NCBI RefSeq assembly: GCF_030651755.1 | Contig: NZ_JAUSBZ010000056.1 | Span: forward strand, 1-39,718 | Reading direction: 5' to 3' | DNA from: Phenylobacterium sp. | GTDB lineage: Bacteria > Pseudomonadota > Alphaproteobacteria > Caulobacterales > Caulobacteraceae | Length of the DNA stretch: 39,718 bases | In this document: one piece after another, positions 8,060 to 15,354 of the stretch | Position numbering within the stretch: the first letter of the stretch is position 1 | Layout: every line of letters starts with the position of its first letter | Made by a program: the position numbers and the translations under genes | The notes under the pieces: generated by a model | Databases searched by the model: none | Seen by the model: only the letters and a program-made list of their open reading frames with translations | What the model was told of the DNA's origin: nothing

Positions 8060-8503
8060 TTAGTGATTATCGGCTGTATCCTGGTCGTCGACCTTGCCGT
8101 CGCCGTTGGTGTCCAGACGTTGAAAGGTGCGACTGGCCGTCGCCTCATATTCAGCTCGGCTCATCTGACTGTCGTGGTCGGCGTCCATGACGCCAAAGCG
8201 GACATGAGCCTGACGGATCTGGCGGGCCCGTTGTTCGGCCAGCTGGGCGTCCAGACGAGCCGTGTACTCGCTCACGTACTCGTTCACGTCCAGGACGCCA
8301 TTCTGGTCGGCGTCCGTTCGGGCGAAGGCCTCGCCGCGGCGAGCCATATACTCCTGCTGGGTCACGACCCCGTCCAGATCGGCGTCGTAGGTCTGCAGGA
8401 ACTCGAGCTTGCTGTGGCCTGGGGCGGCGTCCTGGGCCATGGCGCCGGACGCAGCCAGGGCGGTCGCCATGAGGACGAGGGCGGCTATTCTAATGGGGTT
8501 CAT
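8060..8503 (-). CDS. Secreted EF-hand calcium-binding protein
   Basis: A 147-residue exported protein. Residues 1-24 form a Sec signal ending AMAQ. Four EF-hand-type loops are visible: 40-51 (DADLDGVVTQQE), 64-75 (DADQNGVLDVNE), 107-118 (DADHDSQMSRAE) and 131-142 (DTNGDGKVDDQD). Loops 1, 2 and 4 are near-canonical; loop 3 has lost the central Gly. It probably binds Ca2+ in the periplasm. It starts 11 bases after the DUF4198-type gene and precedes the TonB receptor, so the three form one minus-strand operon. Its part in metal uptake is unknown; proteins of this type recur next to TonB receptors and DUF4198/DUF2271 genes in Proteobacteria. Confidence 0.88.
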   Translation of the reverse strand: MNPIRIAALVLMATALAASGAMAQDAAPGHSKLEFLQTYDADLDGVVTQQEYMARRGEAFARTDADQNGVLDVNEYVSEYTARLDAQLAEQRARQIRQAHVRFGVMDADHDSQMSRAEYEATASRTFQRLDTNGDGKVDDQDTADNH

Positions 8504-8514
8504 CTCGACAGATC

Positions 8515-9318
8515 CTAAGGCGTGACTTCAAAGGTGAGGGAGGTGGTGTAGCTGCGCAGATCTGTGGCTGAGCCGGCGGGGGCGGGGGCCCGATGCCGGG
8601 TCATGATCAGATAGACGCCAGGGTGGTCGAACCTCAGGGTCACACGGCCCTGGGCGTCGGTGGACAAGCGCTGCTTGAACCGGGGTTCCTCGTAATCACC
8701 GCCTTCGCGGTCCACCTCGATCTCGTTTCCGACCAGCGGCGCGCCGTCGAACAGCACCTCAAGGGTCAGGGGATCGTCGGCAAAGATGGCGCTGGGGTGG
8801 GCGCCGAGGCGCAGGGCCAGGGGCCCAACCTCAGTCTTCAGGACGGCGCCTGTGGGCGCGCCCTTGGTCACATAGACGTCGGCGACCGTGGCGGTCTGGC
8901 TGGTCTTGACCTCAGCCCCCGGCGGAGGGCTGGCCCCGGGTGCGAGCGGGGTCCATGCGCCATCCTTGAGAACCTGCGTGCCGATACGTCCCAGGCGCAG
9001 GCCAGTGGTGAACCGATAGGTGCCAGGCTCGGTCAGATCGCTTTCAAGGACCGTGGTCTGCTTGAAGGTCTCGATCCTGGCATAGCTGTCGCGACGCCCG
9101 TCCGGTCGATAGAGGTGGAAGTCCTCGGAGGTCACTGCGATCTCGGGCCGGAAGAAGTAGTCCTCCGCGAACGCGGCTTGCAACGTGATTACCTCGGCTT
9201 CGCCCGTCGAAAAAACCGAGGGCGAGAGGAAGGACGTATGGGCTGTGGCGGGCCCTGTCCCCAGTCCCAGGGCGAGACATGCCACCCCCCAGATCCAGCC
9301 GCCTGAAACCTCCACCAT
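8515..9318 (-). CDS. DUF4198-type periplasmic protein, first gene of the metal-uptake operon
   Basis: About 267 residues. The signal peptide (VEVSGGWIWGVACLALGLG to about ATAHT) precedes the mature start HTSFLSPSVF, a His-led mature end typical of DUF4198 and CopC/NikM-like metal-handling proteins. The rest is predicted beta-rich, with FRPEIAVTSEDFHLYRPDG, a middle segment TVADVYVTKGAP and a C-terminal Ig-like repeat (VTLRFDHPGVYLIMTRHRA). The start chosen is ATG 9318, which follows AGGGG; an in-frame ATG at 9357 would place codons over the Fur-like box. Members of this family are encoded beside TonB receptors and are thought to help metal (Ni, Co, Fe) passage. Heads the operon with the EF-hand protein, receptor and DUF6607-like protein. 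Confidence 0.8.
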   Translation of the reverse strand: MVEVSGGWIWGVACLALGLGTGPATAHTSFLSPSVFSTGEAEVITLQAAFAEDYFFRPEIAVTSEDFHLYRPDGRRDSYARIETFKQTTVLESDLTEPGTYRFTTGLRLGRIGTQVLKDGAWTPLAPGASPPPGAEVKTSQTATVADVYVTKGAPTGAVLKTEVGPLALRLGAHPSAIFADDPLTLEVLFDGAPLVGNEIEVDREGGDYEEPRFKQRLSTDAQGRVTLRFDHPGVYLIMTRHRAPAPAGSATDLRSYTTSLTFEVTP

Positions 9319-9331
9319 AGCCGTCGCCCCT

Positions 9332-9395
9332 ATATGCAAATGAGTCTTAGTTGCCATAATGGAGCTCTGCAGTTTATGCAACTCAATCGCAACTG
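9332..9395. promoter_or_regulatory. Divergent promoter region with two Fur-like boxes
   Basis: Two related imperfect palindromes lie between the DUF4198 gene and the ApbE fusion. Box one, 9333-9354, contains ATGCAAATGAGTCTTAGTTGC. Box two, 9375-9395, contains ATGCAACTCAATCGCAACTGA. Their minus-strand versions share TTGCGATTG-GT with the box at 8000-8020, and box one shares TG-GTCTTAGT-GC with it. Binding by Fur is inferred from similarity to GCAAATGA-type iron boxes and from the iron-type gene content. Confidence 0.55.
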
Positions 9396-9412
9396 ATGTC
9401 CGGGGATGAGGT

Positions 9413-10837
9413 TTGGCGCTGATTTCGAGTGTGATGGGCGTAGGGGCGGCGCTGGTGGCGCCGGTTGTTGAGGTCGCCGATTTGAGCCTGGCCCGCTGGG
9501 GGGCCGAGCATGTGCTGGGCACGTCCCTTGATGTGGTCGTGGCCAGCGGCGGTCCCGCGGCGGCGGCTCGGGCGGGCGCCGCGGTGCTGGAAGAGATTGC
9601 CCGATTAGACCGTATTCTCAGTCGTTGGCGGCCAGATTCGGAATTGGCCCTCCTGAACCGCCGGTCCCACCTGCGCGTCTCGGCTGATCTCTTTGCGGTG
9701 GTGGCGAAGGCCGAGGCTTGGCGCCGCAGGACCAGCGGCGCCTTCAGTTCGCGTCTGGGGGGCGTCCCGCTGGAGCCGGGCGCGGCCCAATCGGCCGCGG
9801 TACGTGCAGCTGAAACCGCCTGGGTGGGCATGGATGCCGCCACAGGCCAGATCTGGCGTCCAGACCCCGTGGTCTTTGACCTGGACGGCGTGGCAAAGGG
9901 CTACATCCTGGACCGCGCTCTGTGGGCCGCCCGCCGGGCTGCGCCGGAATCCACCGGGTTCATGCTCGATCTGGGCGGCGATATTCGAATTTGGAGCGCC
10001 GCGCACCGGCGGCAGGCCTGGCGGCTCGGCGTGACCGACCCCACCCAGGCCTTTGACAACGCCCCGCCACTGCAGACCATCGCCCTACGCAATGGCGCCC
10101 TGGCTTTTAGCGGTCGACGGGCGCGTGATGGTGAGAGCGCCCACGTCCTCAATCCCCATTGCGGCCTTCCGGCGGCGGGTGTCCTGGGCGTTGCGGCGAT
10201 CGCCCCAATCGGCGCCGACGCCGATGCTTTGGCCACGGCTCTGGCGGCGATGGCGCCGGAGGACGGGCTGGGCCTGCTGGCCCAATCGAAGGGCTTTGAC
10301 GGCCTCCTCGTGGCCAGCGATGGCCGGCTGCTCACCTCCGTCAACTGGTCGGGCCAGTCGGTCCAAGCCCAGAGTGTCGGAAGCGCTTGGCCAAAGGACT
10401 TTGCGCTGACCGCCACCATCGAAATCCCCCCGCAGGCGGGCGGCGCCTATGAGCGGCCCTATGTGGCGGTCTGGATCACCGATTCCCAAAAGAAGGTGGT
10501 GAAGACTCTTCTGATCCTGGGGCGTGAGGGGCGCTGGCGAGAAAGCAACTACATCTACTGGCGCCGCGTGGAGCGTATGGATCTGGCCAGTGTGGCGCAG
10601 ATCGCGCGCACCACCCGCGCCCCTGGACGCTATGAGGTGGTCTGGGATGGTCGGGACGACCATGGGCGGCCGGCGCCTTTGGGCAGCTACACCCTGAATG
10701 TCGAAGCCAGCCGTGAACACGGGGGGCATAGCTTCGTCGCCTTGCCCCTGCTTCTTGAGAGTGCGCCGGCGAACTTCCAGGCCGAAAAGGCGCAGGAACT
10801 GGGGGTCACCCGGGCCCGCTTTGGCCCCGCAAGATAG
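9413..10837 (+). CDS. Fusion of ApbE FAD:protein FMN transferase and DUF2271 domains
   Basis: A 474-residue protein with two parts. Residues about 20-320 are ApbE-like: DRILSRWRPDSELALLNR, the core VFDLDGVAKGYILDRAL, LDLGGDIRIW and the Mg/flavin segment IGADADALATALAAM. ApbE attaches FMN covalently to Thr of exported flavoproteins such as NqrC/RnfG or ferric reductases. Residues about 335-460 match DUF2271: RPYVAVWITDSQKKVVKTLL, GREGRWRESNYIYWRR and YEVVWDGRDDHGRP. In most genomes these are two adjacent genes; here they are one frame. The N-terminus has a hydrophobic stretch (about 2-20), probably a signal or anchor. The start is TTG at 9413 close after GGGGATGAGG, with GTG 9431 or ATG 9434 as alternatives. 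It is divergent from the receptor operon and shares its Fur-like region. Confidence 0.87.
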   Translation: MALISSVMGVGAALVAPVVEVADLSLARWGAEHVLGTSLDVVVASGGPAAAARAGAAVLEEIARLDRILSRWRPDSELALLNRRSHLRVSADLFAVVAKAEAWRRRTSGAFSSRLGGVPLEPGAAQSAAVRAAETAWVGMDAATGQIWRPDPVVFDLDGVAKGYILDRALWAARRAAPESTGFMLDLGGDIRIWSAAHRRQAWRLGVTDPTQAFDNAPPLQTIALRNGALAFSGRRARDGESAHVLNPHCGLPAAGVLGVAAIAPIGADADALATALAAMAPEDGLGLLAQSKGFDGLLVASDGRLLTSVNWSGQSVQAQSVGSAWPKDFALTATIEIPPQAGGAYERPYVAVWITDSQKKVVKTLLILGREGRWRESNYIYWRRVERMDLASVAQIARTTRAPGRYEVVWDGRDDHGRPAPLGSYTLNVEASREHGGHSFVALPLLLESAPANFQAEKAQELGVTRARFGPAR

Positions 10838-10840
10838 GGC

Positions 10841-11263
10841 CTAGTCTGGCGCCCGCTGGGAGAAACGGGGCAGGTCATCCTCAATGTCCCACCAGTCGGC
10901 GTGGGAGTCGGCGAAGATATGGAAGCCCAGCTTCGCCCCGCTCGGCTCATCCAAGGTCCCCGCCCGAAGCCGGACGACCCCGGGCCGGGCCGTGGTCTGG
11001 CTGAACAGCGGCGAGCCGCAGCGGCCACAGAAGGCGCGAACCTTACCCGGCGAGGATTCATAGAGTCTCAGGGCCTGCGCGCCAGAGACGAACTCAAGGT
11101 CGGCCTCCGCCGCCGGAATATTGGCTGCGAAAGCCGAACCCTGCGCCCGGCGGCACTGGCTGCAGTGGCAGAGCTGAATGTCCGCCAGAGGACCCTTGAG
11201 TGCGAAACGAACCTGGCCGCACAGGCAGCCGCCCAGGTGGCGCGTGTCCGATGAACTGGTCAT
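10841..11263 (-). CDS. GFA-family (glutathione-dependent formaldehyde-activating-like) zinc protein
   Basis: A 140-residue protein with the complete GFA/CENP-V zinc signature: GGCLCGQVRF near the N-terminus, CHCSQCRRAQG (about 33-43) and CGRCGSPLF (about 79-87). Family members bind two Zn ions; a few are S-(hydroxymethyl)glutathione synthases but most have no proven reaction, so formaldehyde detoxification should not be assumed. Convergent with the ApbE fusion, 3 bases between stop codons. It appears monocistronic. Confidence 0.88.
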   Translation of the reverse strand: MTSSSDTRHLGGCLCGQVRFALKGPLADIQLCHCSQCRRAQGSAFAANIPAAEADLEFVSGAQALRLYESSPGKVRAFCGRCGSPLFSQTTARPGVVRLRAGTLDEPSGAKLGFHIFADSHADWWDIEDDLPRFSQRAPD

Positions 11264-11329
11264 GGGAGGGCCATAGACGTCCGCCGCTGCAATTCAAACA
11301 GTGATGATCACATCTGGATTGACGTCGAT

Positions 11330-11527
11330 CTAGACGTGGCCGCCAAAATTGAAAGCTTCCCCGAGCCGGCCAACCAGCCGTTCGTCCGTCCACACCTCGA
11401 CCGCATGTTGGGCGCCGCACAGACGTTCAGCCTGGGCCAAGGCCTCAAGATCACTGGGGTAATCGGACTCGACCGCTTCTGAGATGTTCTCATCCTGGGT
11501 CACGAGATAGAGCCGATAATGTCGCAT
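11330..11527 (-). CDS. Small conserved protein of unknown function, 65 aa
   Basis: Begins MRHYRLYLVTQDENISEAVE and ends FNFGGHV. The ATG at 11527 has a strong ribosome site (GAGGAGAG) 6-8 bases ahead, supporting a real gene. It is acidic, with no signal or membrane segment; it is predicted to be a compact alpha/beta protein. Small proteins of this appearance (MRHYRLY- start, D/E-rich helix, Trp near residue 46) are frequent in alphaproteobacteria, but I cannot name a function. Confidence 0.7.
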   Translation of the reverse strand: MRHYRLYLVTQDENISEAVESDYPSDLEALAQAERLCGAQHAVEVWTDERLVGRLGEAFNFGGHV

Positions 11528-11594
11528 TCCGCTCTCCTCTGTTTCAGGGCTCGGGCGATTTCAGAGCCTCCCCGCCCTGAAGACTGGGGGGTGT

Positions 11595-11633
11595 CGCCCG
11601 ACTGCCAGCACAACCTAGGCCTTAGGTCGGGCG
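11595..11633. repeat. 8-bp perfect inverted repeat with inner palindrome
   Basis: CGCCCGAC (11595-11602) and GTCGGGCG (11626-11633) are perfectly complementary, and an inner ACCTA-ggcct-TAGGT can pair as well. It lies in the 205-bp gap between the 65-aa gene and mnmA, which are divergent. It could be an operator or a leader hairpin. Confidence 0.4.
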
Positions 11634-11732
11634 TTAACGAATCAACTTTCAGGTGAAGATGGGGTGTTGCCGATAGAACGTGGGCTGGAGGGGCGGCTCG
11701 CAAAACGGCCCCACAGTCGCTAGATATCGCCG

Positions 11733-12923
11733 ATGGACGCGACGACCCTGAATCCGCCCTCCCAGCCGGCTGCTGACGCGGCGGTTGACGCCGTGCGCCT
11801 GGCCGTGGGTCTGCCGGCCGGCGCGCGCGTGGTCGCCGCCATGTCCGGGGGCGTGGACTCCACAGTCACCGCCGCCTTGCTGGCCCGGGCGGGCTACGAC
11901 GTGGTCGGGGTCACCCTGCAACTCTATGATCACGGGCAGGCCCTGGCCAAGAAGGGCGCCTGTTGCGCGGGGCAGGATATTCACGATGCGCGCAACGCCG
12001 CTGAGGCCATCGGCATCCCGCACTATGTCCTCGACTACGAGAGCCGCTTCCGCGAGGAGGTGATGGAGGAGTTCGCCGACGCCTATCTGCGCGGTGAGAC
12101 CCCGATCCCCTGCGTGCGCTGCAATCAGACGGTGAAGTTCCGCGACCTGCTGGACGTGGCCCGGGACCTGGGCGCAGAGGCCCTGGCCACCGGCCACTAT
12201 GTCCGCCGGGCGGTGGGCGGCAATCGTCCCCAGCTCCAGCGGGCGGTCGACGCCACCCGTGACCAGAGCTACTTCCTGTTCGCCACCACGGCCGAGCAGC
12301 TGGAGTTTCTGCGCTTCCCCTTGGGCGGCCTGCCCAAGACCGAGGTGCGGCGGGTGGCCGCCGAACTTGGCCTGGCCATCGCCGACAAGCCCGACAGCCA
12401 GGACATCTGTTTCGTTCCCGAGGGGCGCTACACCACCGTCATCGATCGTCTGCGGCCGCACGGGGCGGAGCCTGGCGATATCGTTCATTTGGACGGCCGA
12501 GTGCTGGGCCGGCACGAGGGCGTCACCCGCTATACGATCGGCCAGCGTCGTGGCCTGAACGTCGCCGTCGGCGATCCGCTGTTTGTGGTCCGCATCGACG
12601 CGGCCGCCCGGCAGGTGATCGTCGGCCCGCGGGAGGCGCTGCTGACCGGCGCCCTGCGCCTGAAGGAAACCAACTGGCTGGGCGAGTCCCAGAGCTTCGC
12701 CGCGGCCTGCGACGAGGGCCGCCCGGTCCTGGCCCGGGTTCGCTCCACACGTGAGCCCGTGCCGGGTCGGCTGGCCTGGGTTGACGGCGAGGCGGGCGTC
12801 GTCTTCGATGGCGCCGAAGAGGGCGTGGCGCCGGGCCAGGCCTGCGTGCTCTATGCGCCGGAAGACCCAGATCGCGTGCTCGGGGGCGGCTTCATCTCTG
12901 GAACCGTACCCGTCCTCGCCTGA
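11733..12923 (+). CDS. mnmA: tRNA-specific 2-thiouridylase MnmA
   Basis: A 396-residue enzyme that thiolates U34 in the anticodon of tRNA for Lys, Glu and Gln, using ATP and sulfur relayed from IscS. The N-type ATP pyrophosphatase PP-loop is [11 protein letters not shown] near residue 40. The first catalytic cysteine is in [11 protein letters not shown] (about 130), and the second, forming the persulfide, is in [11 protein letters not shown] (about 228). GHYVRR and the C-terminal PUA-like segment (GPREALL...) are typical. Length matches alphaproteobacterial MnmA, which has an N-terminal extension of about 30 residues relative to E. coli. The ribosome site before ATG 11733 is weak. Stands alone; the next gene on the same strand begins 137 bases on. 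Confidence 0.95.
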   Translation: MDATTLNPPSQPAADAAVDAVRLAVGLPAGARVVAAMSGGVDSTVTAALLARAGYDVVGVTLQLYDHGQALAKKGACCAGQDIHDARNAAEAIGIPHYVLDYESRFREEVMEEFADAYLRGETPIPCVRCNQTVKFRDLLDVARDLGAEALATGHYVRRAVGGNRPQLQRAVDATRDQSYFLFATTAEQLEFLRFPLGGLPKTEVRRVAAELGLAIADKPDSQDICFVPEGRYTTVIDRLRPHGAEPGDIVHLDGRVLGRHEGVTRYTIGQRRGLNVAVGDPLFVVRIDAAARQVIVGPREALLTGALRLKETNWLGESQSFAAACDEGRPVLARVRSTREPVPGRLAWVDGEAGVVFDGAEEGVAPGQACVLYAPEDPDRVLGGGFISGTVPVLA

Positions 12924-12939
12924 TCGAGAAAATCTCATA

Positions 12940-12963
12940 AGAACCCCTGGTCAGCGCGGTTCT
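12940..12963 (+). terminator. Possible hairpin after mnmA
   Basis: AGAACC and GGTTCT form a 6-bp stem with a 12-base loop, 16 bases after the mnmA stop codon. The following sequence CCTCTGG is not T-rich, so termination is uncertain. Confidence 0.25.
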
Positions 12964-13060
12964 CCTCTGGCAGGCCACAATCCTGTCAATCACACGGGTC
13001 ATATGAGCCCGACCGACGCTCCGCTGGATTCTTGTCCCCCGTTTCGGAACACTCTCGTCT

Positions 13061-14089
13061 ATGGCTTTTGACTCCTCGGCCGCCCCGACCCGCCCCAGCG
13101 CGGCCCATTGGCGTAAGGTCCTGGCGCCCTATCGCGGCGCCCAACATGCCCGCAGTCTGGCTGAGATCGCCTTGACGGTGCTCCCCCTGGGGGGCTTCTG
13201 CCTCGCGGCCGTGCTGCTGGTGGCCAATGGCGTCTGGCTGGGTTTGCTGCTCGCGGTCCCGGCCGCCGCCTTTCTGGTGCGGCTCTTCATGCTCCAGCAC
13301 GACTGCGGCCACGGCTCCCTTTTCGTGAGTCGTTCGGTCAATGACGCCGTCGGCCGGGTGCTGGGCGTGCTGACCCTGACGCCCTATGGCTACTGGCAGG
13401 CCTCCCACGCCAACCACCACGGAACGTCAGGCAACCTTGATCGCCGCGAGCTGGGGGCCATTGAGCTGATGACGGTGGAGGAATACCAGGCCCGCTCCCC
13501 CCTCGGCCGCTTCCTGTACCGCTTCTATCGCCATCCGCTGGTGCTGTTCGCCATTGGCCCGGCCTATATGTTCTTCCTGCAGCACCGTCTGCCCATCGGC
13601 ATGATGGGCGACCGCAAGGCCTGGGTCAGCGTCATGGGCGCCAATCTGGGCATCGCCCTGTTCCTTACGGCGGGCATCTTGGTGTTTGGAGCCGTTCCGT
13701 TCCTGGCGGTCTACGGGGTCACCGTGTTCCTGGCCTCCGCCACCGGCGTCTGGCTCTTCTATGTTCAGCATCAGTTCGAGCAGACCACCTGGGCCCGGCA
13801 GGGGACCTGGAACCTGCACGATGCGGCCCTCCACGGCAGCTCGTTCTATGATCTGCCCCAACCGCTCGCCTGGCTGACGGCCAATATTGGCGTGCATCAT
13901 GTTCACCACCTGCACAGCCGTATCCCTTTCTACCGGCTGGGGGACGCCCTGCGCGATCATCCGGAGCTGCGCGAGTGCAGCCGGCTGGGCCTGCGCGAGA
14001 GCCTCAGATGCGCTCGCCTGACCCTTTGGGACGAGGCGGCCGGCCGCATGGTGGGCTTTGGCGACCTGCGTGAGCCTGCCCGCGGCTGA
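13061..14089 (+). CDS. Membrane fatty acid desaturase
   Basis: A 342-residue integral-membrane di-iron enzyme of the DesA/omega-desaturase type, predicted to introduce a cis double bond in phospholipid acyl chains. The three His boxes are all present: HDCGHGS (about 88-94), HANHHG (about 124-129) and HHVHHLH (about 280-286). Hydrophobic segments flank them (IALTVLPLGGFCLAAVLLV, GLLLAVPAAAFLVRLF, GIALFLTAGILVFGAVPFL). The start MAFDSSAAPTRPS follows without a strong ribosome site. Same strand as mnmA but separated by 137 bp, so probably its own unit. Could help membrane fluidity adaptation. Confidence 0.92.
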   Translation: MAFDSSAAPTRPSAAHWRKVLAPYRGAQHARSLAEIALTVLPLGGFCLAAVLLVANGVWLGLLLAVPAAAFLVRLFMLQHDCGHGSLFVSRSVNDAVGRVLGVLTLTPYGYWQASHANHHGTSGNLDRRELGAIELMTVEEYQARSPLGRFLYRFYRHPLVLFAIGPAYMFFLQHRLPIGMMGDRKAWVSVMGANLGIALFLTAGILVFGAVPFLAVYGVTVFLASATGVWLFYVQHQFEQTTWARQGTWNLHDAALHGSSFYDLPQPLAWLTANIGVHHVHHLHSRIPFYRLGDALRDHPELRECSRLGLRESLRCARLTLWDEAAGRMVGFGDLREPARG

Positions 14090-14137
14090 CGCGCAGGCCG
14101 GACGGGCAGGCTGGAGGGAAGGCCATGGCGGGCCTAT

Positions 14138-15337
14138 ATGTGCCCCATGACCCAAGCCTCCGATCCCGTCGTCATCGCCGCCTTCGCCCGCACCCCCATG
14201 GGGAGCTTCCAGGGCGCCCTTTCACCGCTCAAGGCCACTGAACTGGGCGCGGCGGCTGTTCGCGCCGCCGTCGCCCGAGCCGGCGTCGCGCCCGAGGCTC
14301 TCGAGCAGATATTCATGGGTTGCGTCCTGCCCGCGGGGCTTGGCCAGGCGCCGGCCCGGCAGGCGGCCCTTGGGGCGGGGCTTCCCCGTTCGGTGCAGGC
14401 CACCACGGTCAACAAGATGTGCGGCTCTGGCATGCAGGCCGCCATCATGGCCCATGATGCGCTGATGGCCGGTTCAGCAGATATCATTGTCGCCGGCGGG
14501 ATGGAGAGCATGTCCAACGCCCCCTACCTGCTGGCCAAGCACCGTTCGGGCGCCCGGATCGGCCACGACACCGCCTTCGACCACATGTACCTCGACGGGC
14601 TGGAGGACGCCTATGAGCCGGGCCGGCTGATGGGGTCCTTCGCCGAGGAGACCGCGCGGGCCTACCAGTTCACCCGCGAAGCGATGGATGACTTCGCGAT
14701 CGCCAGCCTCGCCCGCGCCCGTCAGGCGACCGAGAGCGGGGCCTTCGAAGGCGAGATCGTTCCGGTGGAAGTCGCCACCCGCAAGGGCGTTGAAATCGTC
14801 GCGACCGACGAGCAGCCCCTGAAGGCTGATCCGGCCAAGATCCCGACCTTGAAGCCCGCCTTCGCCAAGGACGGGACCATCACCGCAGCCAATGCGAGTT
14901 CGATCAGCGACGGCGCTGCCGCTCTGGTGCTCACCCGGGCCTCTGTCGCCGAGAAGCTTGGCCTGCCGGTGGTGGCGCGCATCGTGGCCCATGCCGCCCA
15001 CGCCCACGAGCCTGGCCAGTTCACCACCGCGCCGGTACCGGCCATGCGCAAGGCCCTGGCCAAGGCCGGCTGGAGCGTGGACGAAGTCGACTTGTTTGAA
15101 GTGAACGAGGCCTTTGCGGTGGTGGCCATGATCGCTGAGCGCGATCTGGGCATTCCCCGGGAGAAGTTGAACGTCAATGGCGGCGCCTGCGCGCTTGGCC
15201 ATCCGATCGGCGCCTCTGGGGCGCGGATTCTGGCCACCCTGATCGCGGCTCTGCAGGCCCGCGGCGGCCGTCGCGGCCTCGCCAGCCTGTGCATCGGCGG
15301 CGGCGAAGCCACGGCGGTGGCGGTGGAGCTGGTCTAG
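14138..15337 (+). CDS. Acetyl-CoA C-acyltransferase (thiolase)
   Basis: About 399 residues, thiolase family. Catalyses thiolytic cleavage of 3-ketoacyl-CoA or the reverse condensation of two acetyl-CoA. The nucleophile cysteine is in NKMCGSGMQAA (about residue 92, counted from ATG 14147); NVNGGACALGHPIGASGAR supplies the active-site His and CIGGGEATAV the second Cys. The sequence is closest in feel to AtoB/PhaA-type acetyl-CoA acetyltransferases. The start could be ATG 14138 or ATG 14147 (MTQASDP), neither with a strong ribosome site; the ATG at 14124, after GGAGGGAAGG, is in another frame. Faces the acyl-CoA ligase gene convergently. Confidence 0.92.
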   Translation: MCPMTQASDPVVIAAFARTPMGSFQGALSPLKATELGAAAVRAAVARAGVAPEALEQIFMGCVLPAGLGQAPARQAALGAGLPRSVQATTVNKMCGSGMQAAIMAHDALMAGSADIIVAGGMESMSNAPYLLAKHRSGARIGHDTAFDHMYLDGLEDAYEPGRLMGSFAEETARAYQFTREAMDDFAIASLARARQATESGAFEGEIVPVEVATRKGVEIVATDEQPLKADPAKIPTLKPAFAKDGTITAANASSISDGAAALVLTRASVAEKLGLPVVARIVAHAAHAHEPGQFTTAPVPAMRKALAKAGWSVDEVDLFEVNEAFAVVAMIAERDLGIPREKLNVNGGACALGHPIGASGARILATLIAALQARGGRRGLASLCIGGGEATAVAVELV

Positions 15338-15354
15338 ATCGCCGTGGCCGGCCC

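Noticed and set aside
14124..14126. ATG after a strong GGAGGGAAGG as the thiolase start
   Set aside because: Out of frame with the thiolase; a short coupled leader is possible but not supported.
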